Below are positions 50,543 through 60,460 of a stretch of 64,000 nt of DNA, piece after piece. The notes under the pieces were generated by a model, which did no database searches, was not told where the DNA came from, and saw only the letters and a list, made by a program, of their open reading frames with translations. Every line of letters begins with the position of its first letter. Within the stretch, counting starts at the first letter, position 1. This DNA is from an uncultured Winogradskyella sp. (lineage in GTDB: Bacteria; Bacteroidota; Bacteroidia; Flavobacteriales; Flavobacteriaceae), in contig NZ_CANMJY010000001.1 in the NCBI RefSeq assembly GCF_947498345.1, positions 124,001 through 188,000 of the forward strand. The letters run 5' to 3'. Position numbers and translations under genes: made by a program.

Positions 50543-50615
50543 TCCTGCGTAGGCAGGAATCTATTTTTTAATTATTACTTAATAGTGGATTCCGCATCAA
50601 GTGCGGAATGACAAA
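50535..50615. repeat. Short intergenic element with TTTGTCATTCC/GGAATGACAAA ends and two internal hairpins
   Basis: 11-bp terminal inverted repeat; ATTCCTGC-GTAG-GCAGGAAT and ATTCCGCA-TCAAG-TGCGGAAT. Confidence 0.65.
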
Positions 50616-50616
50616 A

Positions 50617-53115
50617 CTATATTAATCCAAATTGTTCAAAGTGGTGATTTAAATGTTTTCTTTCCATTAAATACCACTCATACTTATTTAACTCTCCAAA
50701 TACCATATTACTTAATGTAGCATCTGGATTTGCTTTAAAATATTCTAAATAAGCTTCACGTTGCGCTTTGAAACTTTCAACGGCAGTAGCAAAATCAGCA
50801 TGCTTTAAGTCATCAAGTGTATCCTTTTCTAACAATGGAAATTGTGAATTCTGAGGAAACTTATTATAATTCCAAAGGCTGTTTTTTACTTTTTCTAAAA
50901 TCTTTTCAGGGGTTGAAATTTCAAAATTCTGAATTTCCCCAGCAGCAATTTTATAGGTATACTCTAAATGTTCTAACATATGCTGAGGTGTCATGATTCC
51001 CCATTTTGGTTTTGTATCTTCTGAAAGTTTTGATAAACACTCATCAATCTTGTCGTCAGTCATTTCAACAAAAACTTCTTGCTTTTTCTGAACCATTGTT
51101 AGCACCGTTGCTAAAGCCACTAGTTCATCTTCAGCATCAAAAATCTCTGCAAACCATTTTACGATACCACTTGGATGTTCTGCTGAAGCGACGTCTCTAT
51201 CTATTTTCTGCTTACAAGTTAAACGTACATAAATCGTATCGTTGTGGTATAATGGACGTAAAAATCGACATTCTTCCAATCCATAGTTTGCTGATACGGG
51301 TCCTTTATTTGGATACACAAATAAACCTGCTGCTGCAGATATTATAAAATACCCATGAGCTGTCCGCTTTTCAAAAATACTTCCGTCCAAAGATGTGATA
51401 TCTGTATGCGCATAGAAATGGTCCCAAGTCACGTTAGCAAAGCTTATAATATCTGAATCTGTAATGGTACGCTTATGCGTTTTCATAGACATACCGGGTT
51501 GAATATCTTCCCAATGGTATTTAAATGGATGCTGTTCTGCCTCTTTATATTTTGCTTTTTGCTGATATATTCCTGTAATCTCAGTAATCGTTGTTGGCGA
51601 CCCTTGAATCGCGGTACGTTGCAAATAGTGCTTTATACCTCGCATACCTCCCATTTCTTCACCTCCACCTGCACGTCCTGGACCTCCATGAACTAAATAT
51701 GGTAATGGTGAACCGTGACCTGTGCTTTCTTTAGCCATTTCGCGATTCATGACTAAAATTCTACCATGATGACTGGCTGCATTGACTACATAATCTCTTG
51801 CAATTTTATCATCAAACGTCGCAATAGAAGATACTAAAGATCCTTTACCCATTTGTGCTAGTTTCACTGCTTCATCTAAACTCTTGTAAGGCATGATTGT
51901 ACTTACAGGACCAAAGGCTTCACGTTCGTGAATGACTGTGTTTTGGAATGGATGATCTGCACGTAATAGAATTGGACTTATAAATGCGCCTTTTTTCGCA
52001 TCTGCACCTATGGTTTCAATTTTATCTAAATCACCATAGACGATTTGTGCTTCCTTAGCCAAATCGTTTACCGAATCTCTAACGGCTTGAACTTGTTGAT
52101 GGCTTACTAAAGAACCCATTCTCACTTCTTTTAATCTTGGATCACCAATCGTAACTTTATCTAATGCTTTTTCTAAAGCAATTTGTACATCTTCTACCAA
52201 ATTCTCTGGAACGATAATTCGTCTTATGGCTGTACATTTTTGTCCAGCTTTTACAGTCATTTCTTTACGAACTTCTTTTATAAATAAATCGAATTCTGGC
52301 GTTCCTGGAACTGCATCTTCACCTAAAATAGAAGCATTTAAGGAATCTGCTTCCATAGTAAATGGCACAGATTCTTGTATCAATCTAGGATGTGCTTTTA
52401 ATAAACGACCCGTTTGAGCAGATCCCGTAAATGTAACCACATCTTGAGATTCTACAGTGTCTAATATTGTTCTAACCGTTCCGTTTATAATTTGAAGCGC
52501 TCCTTCTGGTAAAATACCTGAGTCGATAATTGTTCTTGCAACAGCTTCTGCTAAATATGATGACGAAGGCGCTGGTAATACCACAGCAGGCATGCCAGCC
52601 ATCCAATTCACGGCACATTTTTCTAACATACCCCAAACCGGGAAATTAAAGGCATTAATATGCACAGCAACACCCTTCTTTGGCACCATAATATGATGCG
52701 CCATAAAACGTCCACCGCGTGATAAATCAATAGCATCACCTTCTACATGAAAGGGTTGATTGGGAAATAGTTTTCTTAATGAAGCGTTAGCAAATAGGTT
52801 ACCGAAACCACCTTCGATATCTATCCAACTATCTACTTTGGTAGCACCAGTTCTATAACTCAATTCATAAAACGCATCCTTTCTTTTTGTAAGATATAAT
52901 GCTAATTTCTTAAGCATGTTCCCTCGCTCTTGAAAGGTCATCTTACGAAGTTGCTCTCCTCCTTTTGTTCTTCCGTAGTTTAAGATTTCAGGAATATCTA
53001 AACCTTCAATGGCTACACTCGTAAATGCTTCACCAGTAATGGCATCCAAAATTGGTGTCCCTTCTTCTTTTCCTGTTGTCCAACTCCCTTGAACGTAATG
53101 TTGTATTTTTTCCAT
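50617..53115 (-). CDS. paaZ: PaaZ bifunctional aldehyde dehydrogenase/oxepin-CoA hydrolase fused to a C-terminal DUF1569-like domain
   Basis: ALDH FTGSAQTGR, GQKCTAIRRI; MaoC-like domain; C-terminal PKWGIMTPQHMLEHL...HLNHHFEQFG. Confidence 0.9.
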   Translation of the reverse strand: MEKIQHYVQGSWTTGKEEGTPILDAITGEAFTSVAIEGLDIPEILNYGRTKGGEQLRKMTFQERGNMLKKLALYLTKRKDAFYELSYRTGATKVDSWIDIEGGFGNLFANASLRKLFPNQPFHVEGDAIDLSRGGRFMAHHIMVPKKGVAVHINAFNFPVWGMLEKCAVNWMAGMPAVVLPAPSSSYLAEAVARTIIDSGILPEGALQIINGTVRTILDTVESQDVVTFTGSAQTGRLLKAHPRLIQESVPFTMEADSLNASILGEDAVPGTPEFDLFIKEVRKEMTVKAGQKCTAIRRIIVPENLVEDVQIALEKALDKVTIGDPRLKEVRMGSLVSHQQVQAVRDSVNDLAKEAQIVYGDLDKIETIGADAKKGAFISPILLRADHPFQNTVIHEREAFGPVSTIMPYKSLDEAVKLAQMGKGSLVSSIATFDDKIARDYVVNAASHHGRILVMNREMAKESTGHGSPLPYLVHGGPGRAGGGEEMGGMRGIKHYLQRTAIQGSPTTITEITGIYQQKAKYKEAEQHPFKYHWEDIQPGMSMKTHKRTITDSDIISFANVTWDHFYAHTDITSLDGSIFEKRTAHGYFIISAAAGLFVYPNKGPVSANYGLEECRFLRPLYHNDTIYVRLTCKQKIDRDVASAEHPSGIVKWFAEIFDAEDELVALATVLTMVQKKQEVFVEMTDDKIDECLSKLSEDTKPKWGIMTPQHMLEHLEYTYKIAAGEIQNFEISTPEKILEKVKNSLWNYNKFPQNSQFPLLEKDTLDDLKHADFATAVESFKAQREAYLEYFKANPDATLSNMVFGELNKYEWYLMERKHLNHHFEQFGLI

Positions 53116-53121
53116 AATAAC

Positions 53122-53724
53122 TTAAGCCATTATTCTTAAAATTCTTCCTGTAATTTTCCCTTCGATGGATTTCACATAACCATCTACAATTTTGTGCATT
53201 GGTACTGGTGTATTTCCAGGGAAATAGTCCTTATATTTTTCAAAAGAGTCCTCTACCAAATCAGAGCAAACGACATTGATACGCTTTCCATCTTCCAACT
53301 CTAAAGCCACGGCTTTTACAAAACTATTGATTGCACCATTTACCATAGCAGCACTTGTTGTCATATCTACTGGATCATCAGCTAATATTCCGGTAGACAA
53401 TGTTATTGAGCCTCCAGAATTTAGATAGTCTTTTCCTATTCTAACCACATTAACCTGACCCATCATTTTACTTTTAATACCTATGTAAAAATCGTCTTCA
53501 GACAAATTATCTAACTTATCCCATTTCGCATCACCAGCAATGGCAACAATAGCATCTAGTTTACCAACGGATTCAAACATTGATTTAATAGAACTTGAAT
53601 CTGAAAAATCAACAGTCACATCACCTGAATTACGTCCAGCGATAAACACCTCATGCTTTTGAGCTAGTCTTTCACTAACTTTTTTTCCGATAGTTCCGTT
53701 TCCTCCTATAACTAAAATCTTCAT
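53122..53724 (-). CDS. Short-chain dehydrogenase family protein
   Basis: GGNGTIGKKVSERLA Rossmann motif. Confidence 0.85.
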   Translation of the reverse strand: MKILVIGGNGTIGKKVSERLAQKHEVFIAGRNSGDVTVDFSDSSSIKSMFESVGKLDAIVAIAGDAKWDKLDNLSEDDFYIGIKSKMMGQVNVVRIGKDYLNSGGSITLSTGILADDPVDMTTSAAMVNGAINSFVKAVALELEDGKRINVVCSDLVEDSFEKYKDYFPGNTPVPMHKIVDGYVKSIEGKITGRILRIMA

Positions 53725-54933
53725 CTATACACGTTCTATTATTGCTGCATAACCTTGACCTACACCAATGCACATGGTGATTAAAGCATACTTTTTATTT
53801 TGTTCATGTAATTCTAAGGCTGCAGAATAGGCTATTCTTGCGCCTGTCACTCCTAATGGATGCCCAATTGCTATGGAACCTCCATTGGGATTTAATCTTG
53901 GGTCATCATCGGCTAATCCCCAAGCTCTTGTACAGGCTAATGCTTGTGCAGCAAAAGCTTCATTAAGCTCAATCACATCCATATCATCCATGGTCAACCC
54001 TACCTTCTCTAATGCTTTATTAGACGCTTGCACAGGGCCAATTCCCATAATTCTTGGTTCTACACCTACAACAGCAGAACTTACAATTCGTGCTAAAGGT
54101 TTTAAGTCATATTTTTTAACTGCATCTTCTGAAGCAATAATTGTTGCAGCTGCACCATCATTTAATCCTGAAGAATTTCCTGCAGTAACACTACCACCTT
54201 CTTTTTTGAAAGCAGCTCTCAATTTCCCTAAAACTTCAAGTGACGTATTTGGTTTTACAAATTCGTCTTTTGAAAATTGAATTGGGTCTTTTTTACGTTG
54301 CGGAATTTCAACTGTTACTATTTCTTTGGCTAGTCTCCCATTTTCTTGAGCTTTAGATGCCTTCATCTGACTCCAATAGGCAAACCTATCTTGGTCTTCT
54401 CTCGAAATATTATATTTCTCAACCAAGTTTTCTGCAGTCATTCCCATGCCATCAGTTCCATATAACTTGTGCATTTTTGGGTTAATGAATCTCCAACCAA
54501 AGGTTGAATCATACATTTTTGAATCTCCACCAAAAGCACTTGATGGTTTCGCCATAACATATGGCCCACGAGTCATATTCTCAACTCCTCCTGAAATAAA
54601 TACATCGCCATCACCTGATTTGATTGCACGATTGGCGTGAATGATTGCAGATAAACCAGAGCTACATAATCTGTTGACTGTTTCGCCAGGAACCGTAAAT
54701 GGTAATCCTGCTAATAGTGAGGACATCCGTGCGACATTACGATTGTCTTCGCCTGCTTGGTTAGCGCAACCCATAATGACATCATCATAAGCGTCTTTAG
54801 GAATGCTTGGATTTCGTTTCACGATTTCTTCAATAACTATTGCTCCCAAATCGTCTGTACGAACAGCTGATAATGTGCCTTTATAATTTCCTATTGGTGT
54901 TCTAATTCCGTCTATTATGTATGCTTCTTTCAT
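53725..54933 (-). CDS. paaJ: 3-oxoadipyl-CoA/acetyl-CoA thiolase
   Basis: NRLCSSGL, GGVENMTRGPYV, NPNGGSIAIGHPLG, CIGVGQGYA. Confidence 0.92.
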   Translation of the reverse strand: MKEAYIIDGIRTPIGNYKGTLSAVRTDDLGAIVIEEIVKRNPSIPKDAYDDVIMGCANQAGEDNRNVARMSSLLAGLPFTVPGETVNRLCSSGLSAIIHANRAIKSGDGDVFISGGVENMTRGPYVMAKPSSAFGGDSKMYDSTFGWRFINPKMHKLYGTDGMGMTAENLVEKYNISREDQDRFAYWSQMKASKAQENGRLAKEIVTVEIPQRKKDPIQFSKDEFVKPNTSLEVLGKLRAAFKKEGGSVTAGNSSGLNDGAAATIIASEDAVKKYDLKPLARIVSSAVVGVEPRIMGIGPVQASNKALEKVGLTMDDMDVIELNEAFAAQALACTRAWGLADDDPRLNPNGGSIAIGHPLGVTGARIAYSAALELHEQNKKYALITMCIGVGQGYAAIIERV

Positions 54934-54940
54934 AATTCCT

Positions 54941-55345
54941 TTATTCCCAATCTTTTTGAGTCCTGTAAACCACTCCTTTAAAAAGTGCTACTAATTCGTC
55001 TTCTCGTTTAACTTCTATAATATTAAAACCTAGTTTGTTATTTACTTTTTCAATAGTGCAATCTGCAACTAAATAATCACCTTCTTCAAGGGCTTCAATG
55101 TGGTTAATACTGGTCTCAATAGACACGGCATATTTACCATGCGTATTTGCCGTAAACCCAAAGGCTGTATCTGCCAAGGTATAGCTAATGCCACCATGTG
55201 CTTTACCCATACTATTTAGCATATCACCTCTCACTTTCATACCCACCTTACAACGTCCAACTTCACATTCCAATATTTCAATCCCCATCCAGGTGCTAAA
55301 TGGGTCTAGTGATAGCATCTTATATGGAATTTTATCGCCTTGCAT
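54941..55345 (-). CDS. paaI: PaaI-type hotdog thioesterase
   Basis: MLNSMGKAHGGISYTLADTAFGFTAN. Confidence 0.88.
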   Translation of the reverse strand: MQGDKIPYKMLSLDPFSTWMGIEILECEVGRCKVGMKVRGDMLNSMGKAHGGISYTLADTAFGFTANTHGKYAVSIETSINHIEALEEGDYLVADCTIEKVNNKLGFNIIEVKREDELVALFKGVVYRTQKDWE

Positions 55346-56499
55346 TAAAAGAATGTTTTATGTTCTCTATTCATTTTACGTAATAGTGGACTACAACGGT
55401 ATCTATCCTCGTGATATTCATCATACAATCTATCTAATGCAGTCACACATTTATCGATGCCTATCTCGTCGGCCCAAGCCAATAAACCTTTCGGATAATT
55501 AACACCTTTGGTCATGGCATTATCAATATCTTCAGCAGATGCTATATTTAAAAACAATGCATCTGCTGCTTCGTTAATTAGCATAACTAAAACACGATTA
55601 CATATTTTTTCTGCTAAACCTTTATCTTCTATTGGGCTTGGTTTAGTCGCACCTTCAGAATAATCGTAATAGCCTCTACCTGATTTACGCCCTAAATAAC
55701 CCGCTTCAGAAAATCGCTTTTGTGTAAATGCTGGTTTATATCTTGGGTCAAAATAAAATGCCGTAAACACAGTTTCAGTCACCGTATAATTAACATCGTT
55801 GCCAATGAAATCCATTAATTCAAATGGTCCCATTCTGAATCCTCCAATGGTTTTTAAACTCCAATCAATGGTTGCAAAATCTGCAATACCTTCTTCATAG
55901 ATTCTTAATGCTTCACCATAAAAAGGTCTGGCTACTCTATTGACTATAAAACCAGGTGTGTCTTTTGCTACTGCTACTACTTTTTTCCAATCAGAAATGG
56001 TTTCAATTGACTTCTGAAGTACAACCTCAGATGTTTGAATAGCAGGAATCACCTCAACCAATTTCATTAAAGGTGCTGGATTGAAAAAGTGAATCCCAAC
56101 GCAGCGTTCTGGTTTCTCCAAAGATGCCGCAATGGATGCTATTGATAAACTAGAAGTATTTGAGGCGATAATACAATCATCAGCCACATAGCCTTCCAAT
56201 TCTGAAAAGACTTTCTTTTTAATATCAAGGTTTTCGACAATCGCTTCAATCGTTAGGTCAGCATCTGATAAATCTTTCAGACTATCAACATAAGAGATAT
56301 TAGATTGAATCCTCTCTTTTTCATCGGCATCAATTCGACCTTTTTCAATAAGACGACTTAATACTTTTTCTAATGCCGCTTTAGCTTTATCCAAAGCAGC
56401 TTGATTAGTGTCGTATAACTTTACTTGACAACCAGCAGTGGCAGCAACTTGCGCTATGCCACTTCCCATGGTTCCAGAACCTATAATTCCTACGTTCAT
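55345..56499 (-). CDS. paaH: 3-hydroxyacyl-CoA dehydrogenase
   Basis: GSGTMGSGIAQVAA, GIHFFNPAPLMKLVEVI, DTPGFIVNRVARPFY. Confidence 0.92.
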   Translation of the reverse strand: MNVGIIGSGTMGSGIAQVAATAGCQVKLYDTNQAALDKAKAALEKVLSRLIEKGRIDADEKERIQSNISYVDSLKDLSDADLTIEAIVENLDIKKKVFSELEGYVADDCIIASNTSSLSIASIAASLEKPERCVGIHFFNPAPLMKLVEVIPAIQTSEVVLQKSIETISDWKKVVAVAKDTPGFIVNRVARPFYGEALRIYEEGIADFATIDWSLKTIGGFRMGPFELMDFIGNDVNYTVTETVFTAFYFDPRYKPAFTQKRFSEAGYLGRKSGRGYYDYSEGATKPSPIEDKGLAEKICNRVLVMLINEAADALFLNIASAEDIDNAMTKGVNYPKGLLAWADEIGIDKCVTALDRLYDEYHEDRYRCSPLLRKMNREHKTFF

Positions 56500-56508
56500 A
56501 GTTTTATA

Positions 56509-57444
56509 TTAAAATGGTAGATTTTTGACATCTACATTTCCGCCAGACAAAATAATTCCGACATTCTTATTTTTAAATTCTTCTTTATTCTTCAGTACTG
56601 CGGCAAACGGAACAGCACATGAGGGCTCTATTATAATTTTCATGCGTTCCCAAATAAGCTGCATGGCGTTTACAATTTCGGCTTCTTCGACACGGATAAT
56701 CTTATCGACATGCTTTTGAATAATCGGAAAATTGCGGTCTCCCAAATGTGTTCTTAAGCCATCAGCAACCGTATGAAAACTATCATTCTTTTCTATTTTA
56801 CCAGAAATTAAAGAACGATATGCATCGTCTGCTTCCATAGGTTCGCCGCCAATCACTGTACAATTATTTGAAAAATGATGCGCCGCCAAAGCCGTACCTG
56901 CAATCAATCCACCACCACCAACTGGTGTTAAAATTACATCTAATTCTGGATATTCCTCTAGTAACTCCATAGCGGCTGTACTATTGCCATAAATTACCTC
57001 ATCTTGATTTGATGGATGTAAAAAAGACGCTCCCTTTTCCTCTTTTATTTTATTTGCTGTGGCTTCCCTTGCTTGAGGTGTCGATTCACATTCTATAATC
57101 TCACCTTTATATGTTTTTACACCATTCTTTTTGACTTGTGGTGCATTTTCTGGCATTACGATATATGCTTTTACTTCAAGTTTTTGTGCCGCTAATGATA
57201 CTGCCTGAGCAAAATTTCCTGAAGAATGTGTTACCACACCTCGTTGCATTTCGTCATATGAAAGCGATAAAATAGCATTGGCCGCTCCTCTCATTTTAAA
57301 GGCACCCATTTTTTGAAAGTTCTCACATTTAAATACAACATCTGCACCAACCATTTCATTTATCAAGTTGGAGCTTAATACTGGCGTCTTATGAATAAAT
57401 GGTTTTATTCTGTTATGGACTTCTATGAGAGTTTGTTTATCCAA
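56509..57444 (-). CDS. Threonine/serine dehydratase-like PLP enzyme
   Basis: KCENFQKMGAFKMRGAANAI, SSGNFAQAVSLAA, VGGGGLIAG. Confidence 0.9.
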   Translation of the reverse strand: MDKQTLIEVHNRIKPFIHKTPVLSSNLINEMVGADVVFKCENFQKMGAFKMRGAANAILSLSYDEMQRGVVTHSSGNFAQAVSLAAQKLEVKAYIVMPENAPQVKKNGVKTYKGEIIECESTPQAREATANKIKEEKGASFLHPSNQDEVIYGNSTAAMELLEEYPELDVILTPVGGGGLIAGTALAAHHFSNNCTVIGGEPMEADDAYRSLISGKIEKNDSFHTVADGLRTHLGDRNFPIIQKHVDKIIRVEEAEIVNAMQLIWERMKIIIEPSCAVPFAAVLKNKEEFKNKNVGIILSGGNVDVKNLPF

Positions 57445-58224
57445 TTAATTTCCTTTGAAATTCGGTTTACGCTTTTCTATAAATGCCGCAACACCTTCTG
57501 CATAATCATTACTGCTCGCTGCTTCAATTTGCAATTTAGATTCTAAAGCCAATTGGTCTTCTAAGGTATTGGTCATGGATTTATTAAACAATTCCTTAAT
57601 AAAGCCTAATGCTTTTGTCGGCATATTAGCAAGCTTATTGGCTAGTTGATTAATGGTGTCTTCAAAGTCATCTAACGATACAGACTTGTAAATCATTCCC
57701 ATTTTTTCTGCCTCTTCCGCGGAAATCTTATCACCTAGCATTGCTAAGGCTTGAGCTTTTTGAAAACCAATTAATCTTGGCAAAAAGAAGGTTCCTGCAC
57801 TATCTGGCACCAAACCAATTAAACTAAACGCTTGAATAAAGCTTACCTTCTCATGAGCAACAACAATATCACATGCTAAAGCTATGTTTGCTCCTGCGCC
57901 TGCTGCGACCCCATTTACAGCTCCAATGATTGGCTTCTTTATTGCGCGTAATCTTGTAATGATTGGATTATAGTGTTCTTCTAAAATCTTTTTAAACCCA
58001 GGATTTAATTCTGGATCCGTTACTTCTTTTAGATCTTGACCTGCACAAAATGCTTTTCCATTTCCTGTAAGCACAATGGCTCTAACTTCTGGATTTGCTT
58101 CGCAGTCGTCTAAAATATTTTGAAGACTTAAAGCCATTTCACGATTAAAGCTATTAAATACTTCTGGCCGATTTAGAGTAATACGCGCTACTTTATTTTC
58201 TATTTTTAATTCTATTGAACTCAT
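57445..58224 (-). CDS. paaG: Ring-epoxide isomerase/enoyl-CoA hydratase family, PaaG-like
   Basis: FCAGQDLKEV, NGVAAGAGANIALACDIV; paa context. Confidence 0.85.
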   Translation of the reverse strand: MSSIELKIENKVARITLNRPEVFNSFNREMALSLQNILDDCEANPEVRAIVLTGNGKAFCAGQDLKEVTDPELNPGFKKILEEHYNPIITRLRAIKKPIIGAVNGVAAGAGANIALACDIVVAHEKVSFIQAFSLIGLVPDSAGTFFLPRLIGFQKAQALAMLGDKISAEEAEKMGMIYKSVSLDDFEDTINQLANKLANMPTKALGFIKELFNKSMTNTLEDQLALESKLQIEAASSNDYAEGVAAFIEKRKPNFKGN

Positions 58225-58263
58225 GCTCTATTGTCTTTTATGAGAGTCTCACCTTCGTGAAAA

Positions 58264-58644
58264 CTAAAGTTTAAAATGTGGATTGTAAATTATTCCTATT
58301 ATATTTTTCCATGGATCGTAAAGGCTAGCCACCATAATATCATCGCCAACATTATTAGGTGCTTCGTGCTCTGTAGCGCCTAAATTTATTAAATGTTGAT
58401 AGGCTTCCTGTATATCGTTAACGCCCCAATAAGAAAATACATTTTCCGTTTTTGAATCGATATCTCTTTCTTCGGATTGCAAACCTAATTCGTATCCGCC
58501 AATATTAAAACCGACATAAAAAGGCTCATTAAAATAAGGTTCGGTATTAAAAGCTTTCGAATACCATTCTGTGCCTTCTACAATATCGCTTACCATATAA
58601 ATGGTAGTTCGTAACCCTAACATTAAAGATTTTTTGTCGCTCAT
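58264..58644 (-). CDS. VOC/glyoxalase superfamily protein
   Basis: VSDIVEGTEWYSKAFNTEP, SLYDPWKNIIGIIYNP. Confidence 0.85.
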   Translation of the reverse strand: MSDKKSLMLGLRTTIYMVSDIVEGTEWYSKAFNTEPYFNEPFYVGFNIGGYELGLQSEERDIDSKTENVFSYWGVNDIQEAYQHLINLGATEHEAPNNVGDDIMVASLYDPWKNIIGIIYNPHFKL

Positions 58645-58726
58645 ACCTTAATTGGACTTAAATTCTTTTTTAATACTATTTTTTCTTGATGAAATCCTGA
58701 AATATACTCAGGATGACAACAAGTTG

Positions 58727-59227
58727 TTATTTCAAACATTTGAAGTAATCAAAAGGTTCCTGGCAATCATCACACTGAAATTGTGCTTTACATGCCGTGG
58801 AACCAAACTGACTTACTAGTCTAGTGTTTTGCGAACTGCAATTGGTGCACTTAACCATTCGTTTTCCATTAAGTAACACATCTTTATCTGCTTCCGCGTC
58901 TAAGGGTGCTGCTATGCCATAATCTTCTAATGCCTTGCGTCCTCTTGGTGTAATCCAATCGGTTGTCCAAGCTGGATACAAAATCAAATCAATTTCAGAC
59001 TTATAACCTGCATCTTTTAATGCTTTTTTAATATCGTCACCAATAACATCCATTGCAGGACATCCGCTGTATGTAGGTGTAATTTCAACTTTAACAATAT
59101 CTCCTTCAATAACCGCAGAACGTACAACACCCATGTCCATAATAGACAAAACTGGAATTTCAGGGTCTGATACTTGTTCTAGTATAGGTATAAGTTTTTT
59201 GTCAATATTTTGTTCTGTTGCTGTCAT
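58727..59227 (-). CDS. paaD: Phenylacetyl-CoA epoxidase system protein PaaD
   Basis: DPEIPVLSIMDMGVVR, YSGCPAMDVI, C-terminal Cys pairs. Confidence 0.92.
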   Translation of the reverse strand: MTATEQNIDKKLIPILEQVSDPEIPVLSIMDMGVVRSAVIEGDIVKVEITPTYSGCPAMDVIGDDIKKALKDAGYKSEIDLILYPAWTTDWITPRGRKALEDYGIAAPLDAEADKDVLLNGKRMVKCTNCSSQNTRLVSQFGSTACKAQFQCDDCQEPFDYFKCLK

Positions 59228-59303
59228 ATAATTTAGACCTTTCTACTACGCTCAAGGCAACATTAAGTTTCATTAATGAGTTTCCTGCCTTCACAGGAAT
59301 TTG

Positions 59304-60056
59304 TTACCATTCCATATTAGGATAAGCACGTTGCATATATTGTAATTCAGCTAAAATATAACCTAAATGCTCTGTATGAATTCCTTGTTTACCTCCTTTT
59401 TGGAAGTATTTAATATCTGGAACCTCTATAGTTGCCTCTTCTAAAACTTCTGAAACATACTTGTAATAATTATCCTTAAGCTGAGTGATATCAACACCAA
59501 TTCCTTCTTCTACCATTGCTTTATCTGCTTCTGTTTGATGGAATAATTCGTCCGTATACGTCCATAAATCGTCAATTGCGTTTTGCATTTTTTGATGACT
59601 TTCTTCAGTACCATCACCTAACCGTTTTACCCAATCTGAAGAAAAACGCTCATGATAACTTACTTCCTTGACACATTTATTAGCAATTGCAGACAATGTT
59701 AAATCTGTACTTTTTTGTAATTCTCCCAAAAAAGCTAAATGGTAAGCATCAAATAAAAATTGTCTAGCAATTGTATATGCAAAATTAGTATTTGGTTGCT
59801 CAACCAAAAGTACATTCTTATAGTCACGCTCTTTTCTGAGCATTGCTATGTCATCTTCAGAGCGTCCATCTCCTGCAATTTTACCTGCATATTGAAAGTA
59901 GCTGCGTACTTGTCCAAACAAATCTAACGAAATATTAGTGCAAGCAATGTCAGTTTCTAAACTCGGCCCATGACCAGTTAATTCACCTAATCTTTGTCCA
60001 AGAATAAGGCTATTGTCTGCTATACCGAGAATGTAATTGTATAAATTGTTATTCAT
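59304..60056 (-). CDS. paaC: Phenylacetyl-CoA epoxidase subunit PaaC
   Basis: DNSLILGQRLGELTGHGP, KEVSYHERFSSDWVKRLGDGTEES. Confidence 0.93.
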   Translation of the reverse strand: MNNNLYNYILGIADNSLILGQRLGELTGHGPSLETDIACTNISLDLFGQVRSYFQYAGKIAGDGRSEDDIAMLRKERDYKNVLLVEQPNTNFAYTIARQFLFDAYHLAFLGELQKSTDLTLSAIANKCVKEVSYHERFSSDWVKRLGDGTEESHQKMQNAIDDLWTYTDELFHQTEADKAMVEEGIGVDITQLKDNYYKYVSEVLEEATIEVPDIKYFQKGGKQGIHTEHLGYILAELQYMQRAYPNMEW

Positions 60057-60093
60057 AGTTTCTCTTAATGAGATTCCTGCCTTCGCAGGAATG

Positions 60094-60384
60094 TTACATA
60101 TGTTTTACTTCGTCTGGCACATCATAAAATGTAGGATGACGATAGACTTTATCTTGAGCAGGCTCAAATAATTCTCCGTTATTTTCAGGGTTTGACGCTG
60201 TAATATGCTTAGATTCTACAACCCAAATACTCACACCTTCATTTCGTCTGGTATAGACATCACGTGCATTTTCGAGCGCCATTTCAGCATCGGCTGCGTG
60301 AAGACTTCCAAAGTGTCTATGTTCTAATCCGTTTTTACTTCTTACGAAGATTTCCCAAAGGGGCCAGTTTTTAATTTTAGACAT
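60094..60384 (-). CDS. paaB: Phenylacetyl-CoA epoxidase subunit PaaB
   Basis: WPLWEIFVRSKNGLEHRHFGSLHAADAEMALENARDVYTRR. Confidence 0.93.
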   Translation of the reverse strand: MSKIKNWPLWEIFVRSKNGLEHRHFGSLHAADAEMALENARDVYTRRNEGVSIWVVESKHITASNPENNGELFEPAQDKVYRHPTFYDVPDEVKHM

Positions 60385-60460
60385 AAGATTTTAGATTTTA
60401 GATTTTAGAAAAAAGAGCGAATAAAGCTAATATATCTCACATCTCAATTCTAATATCTCT

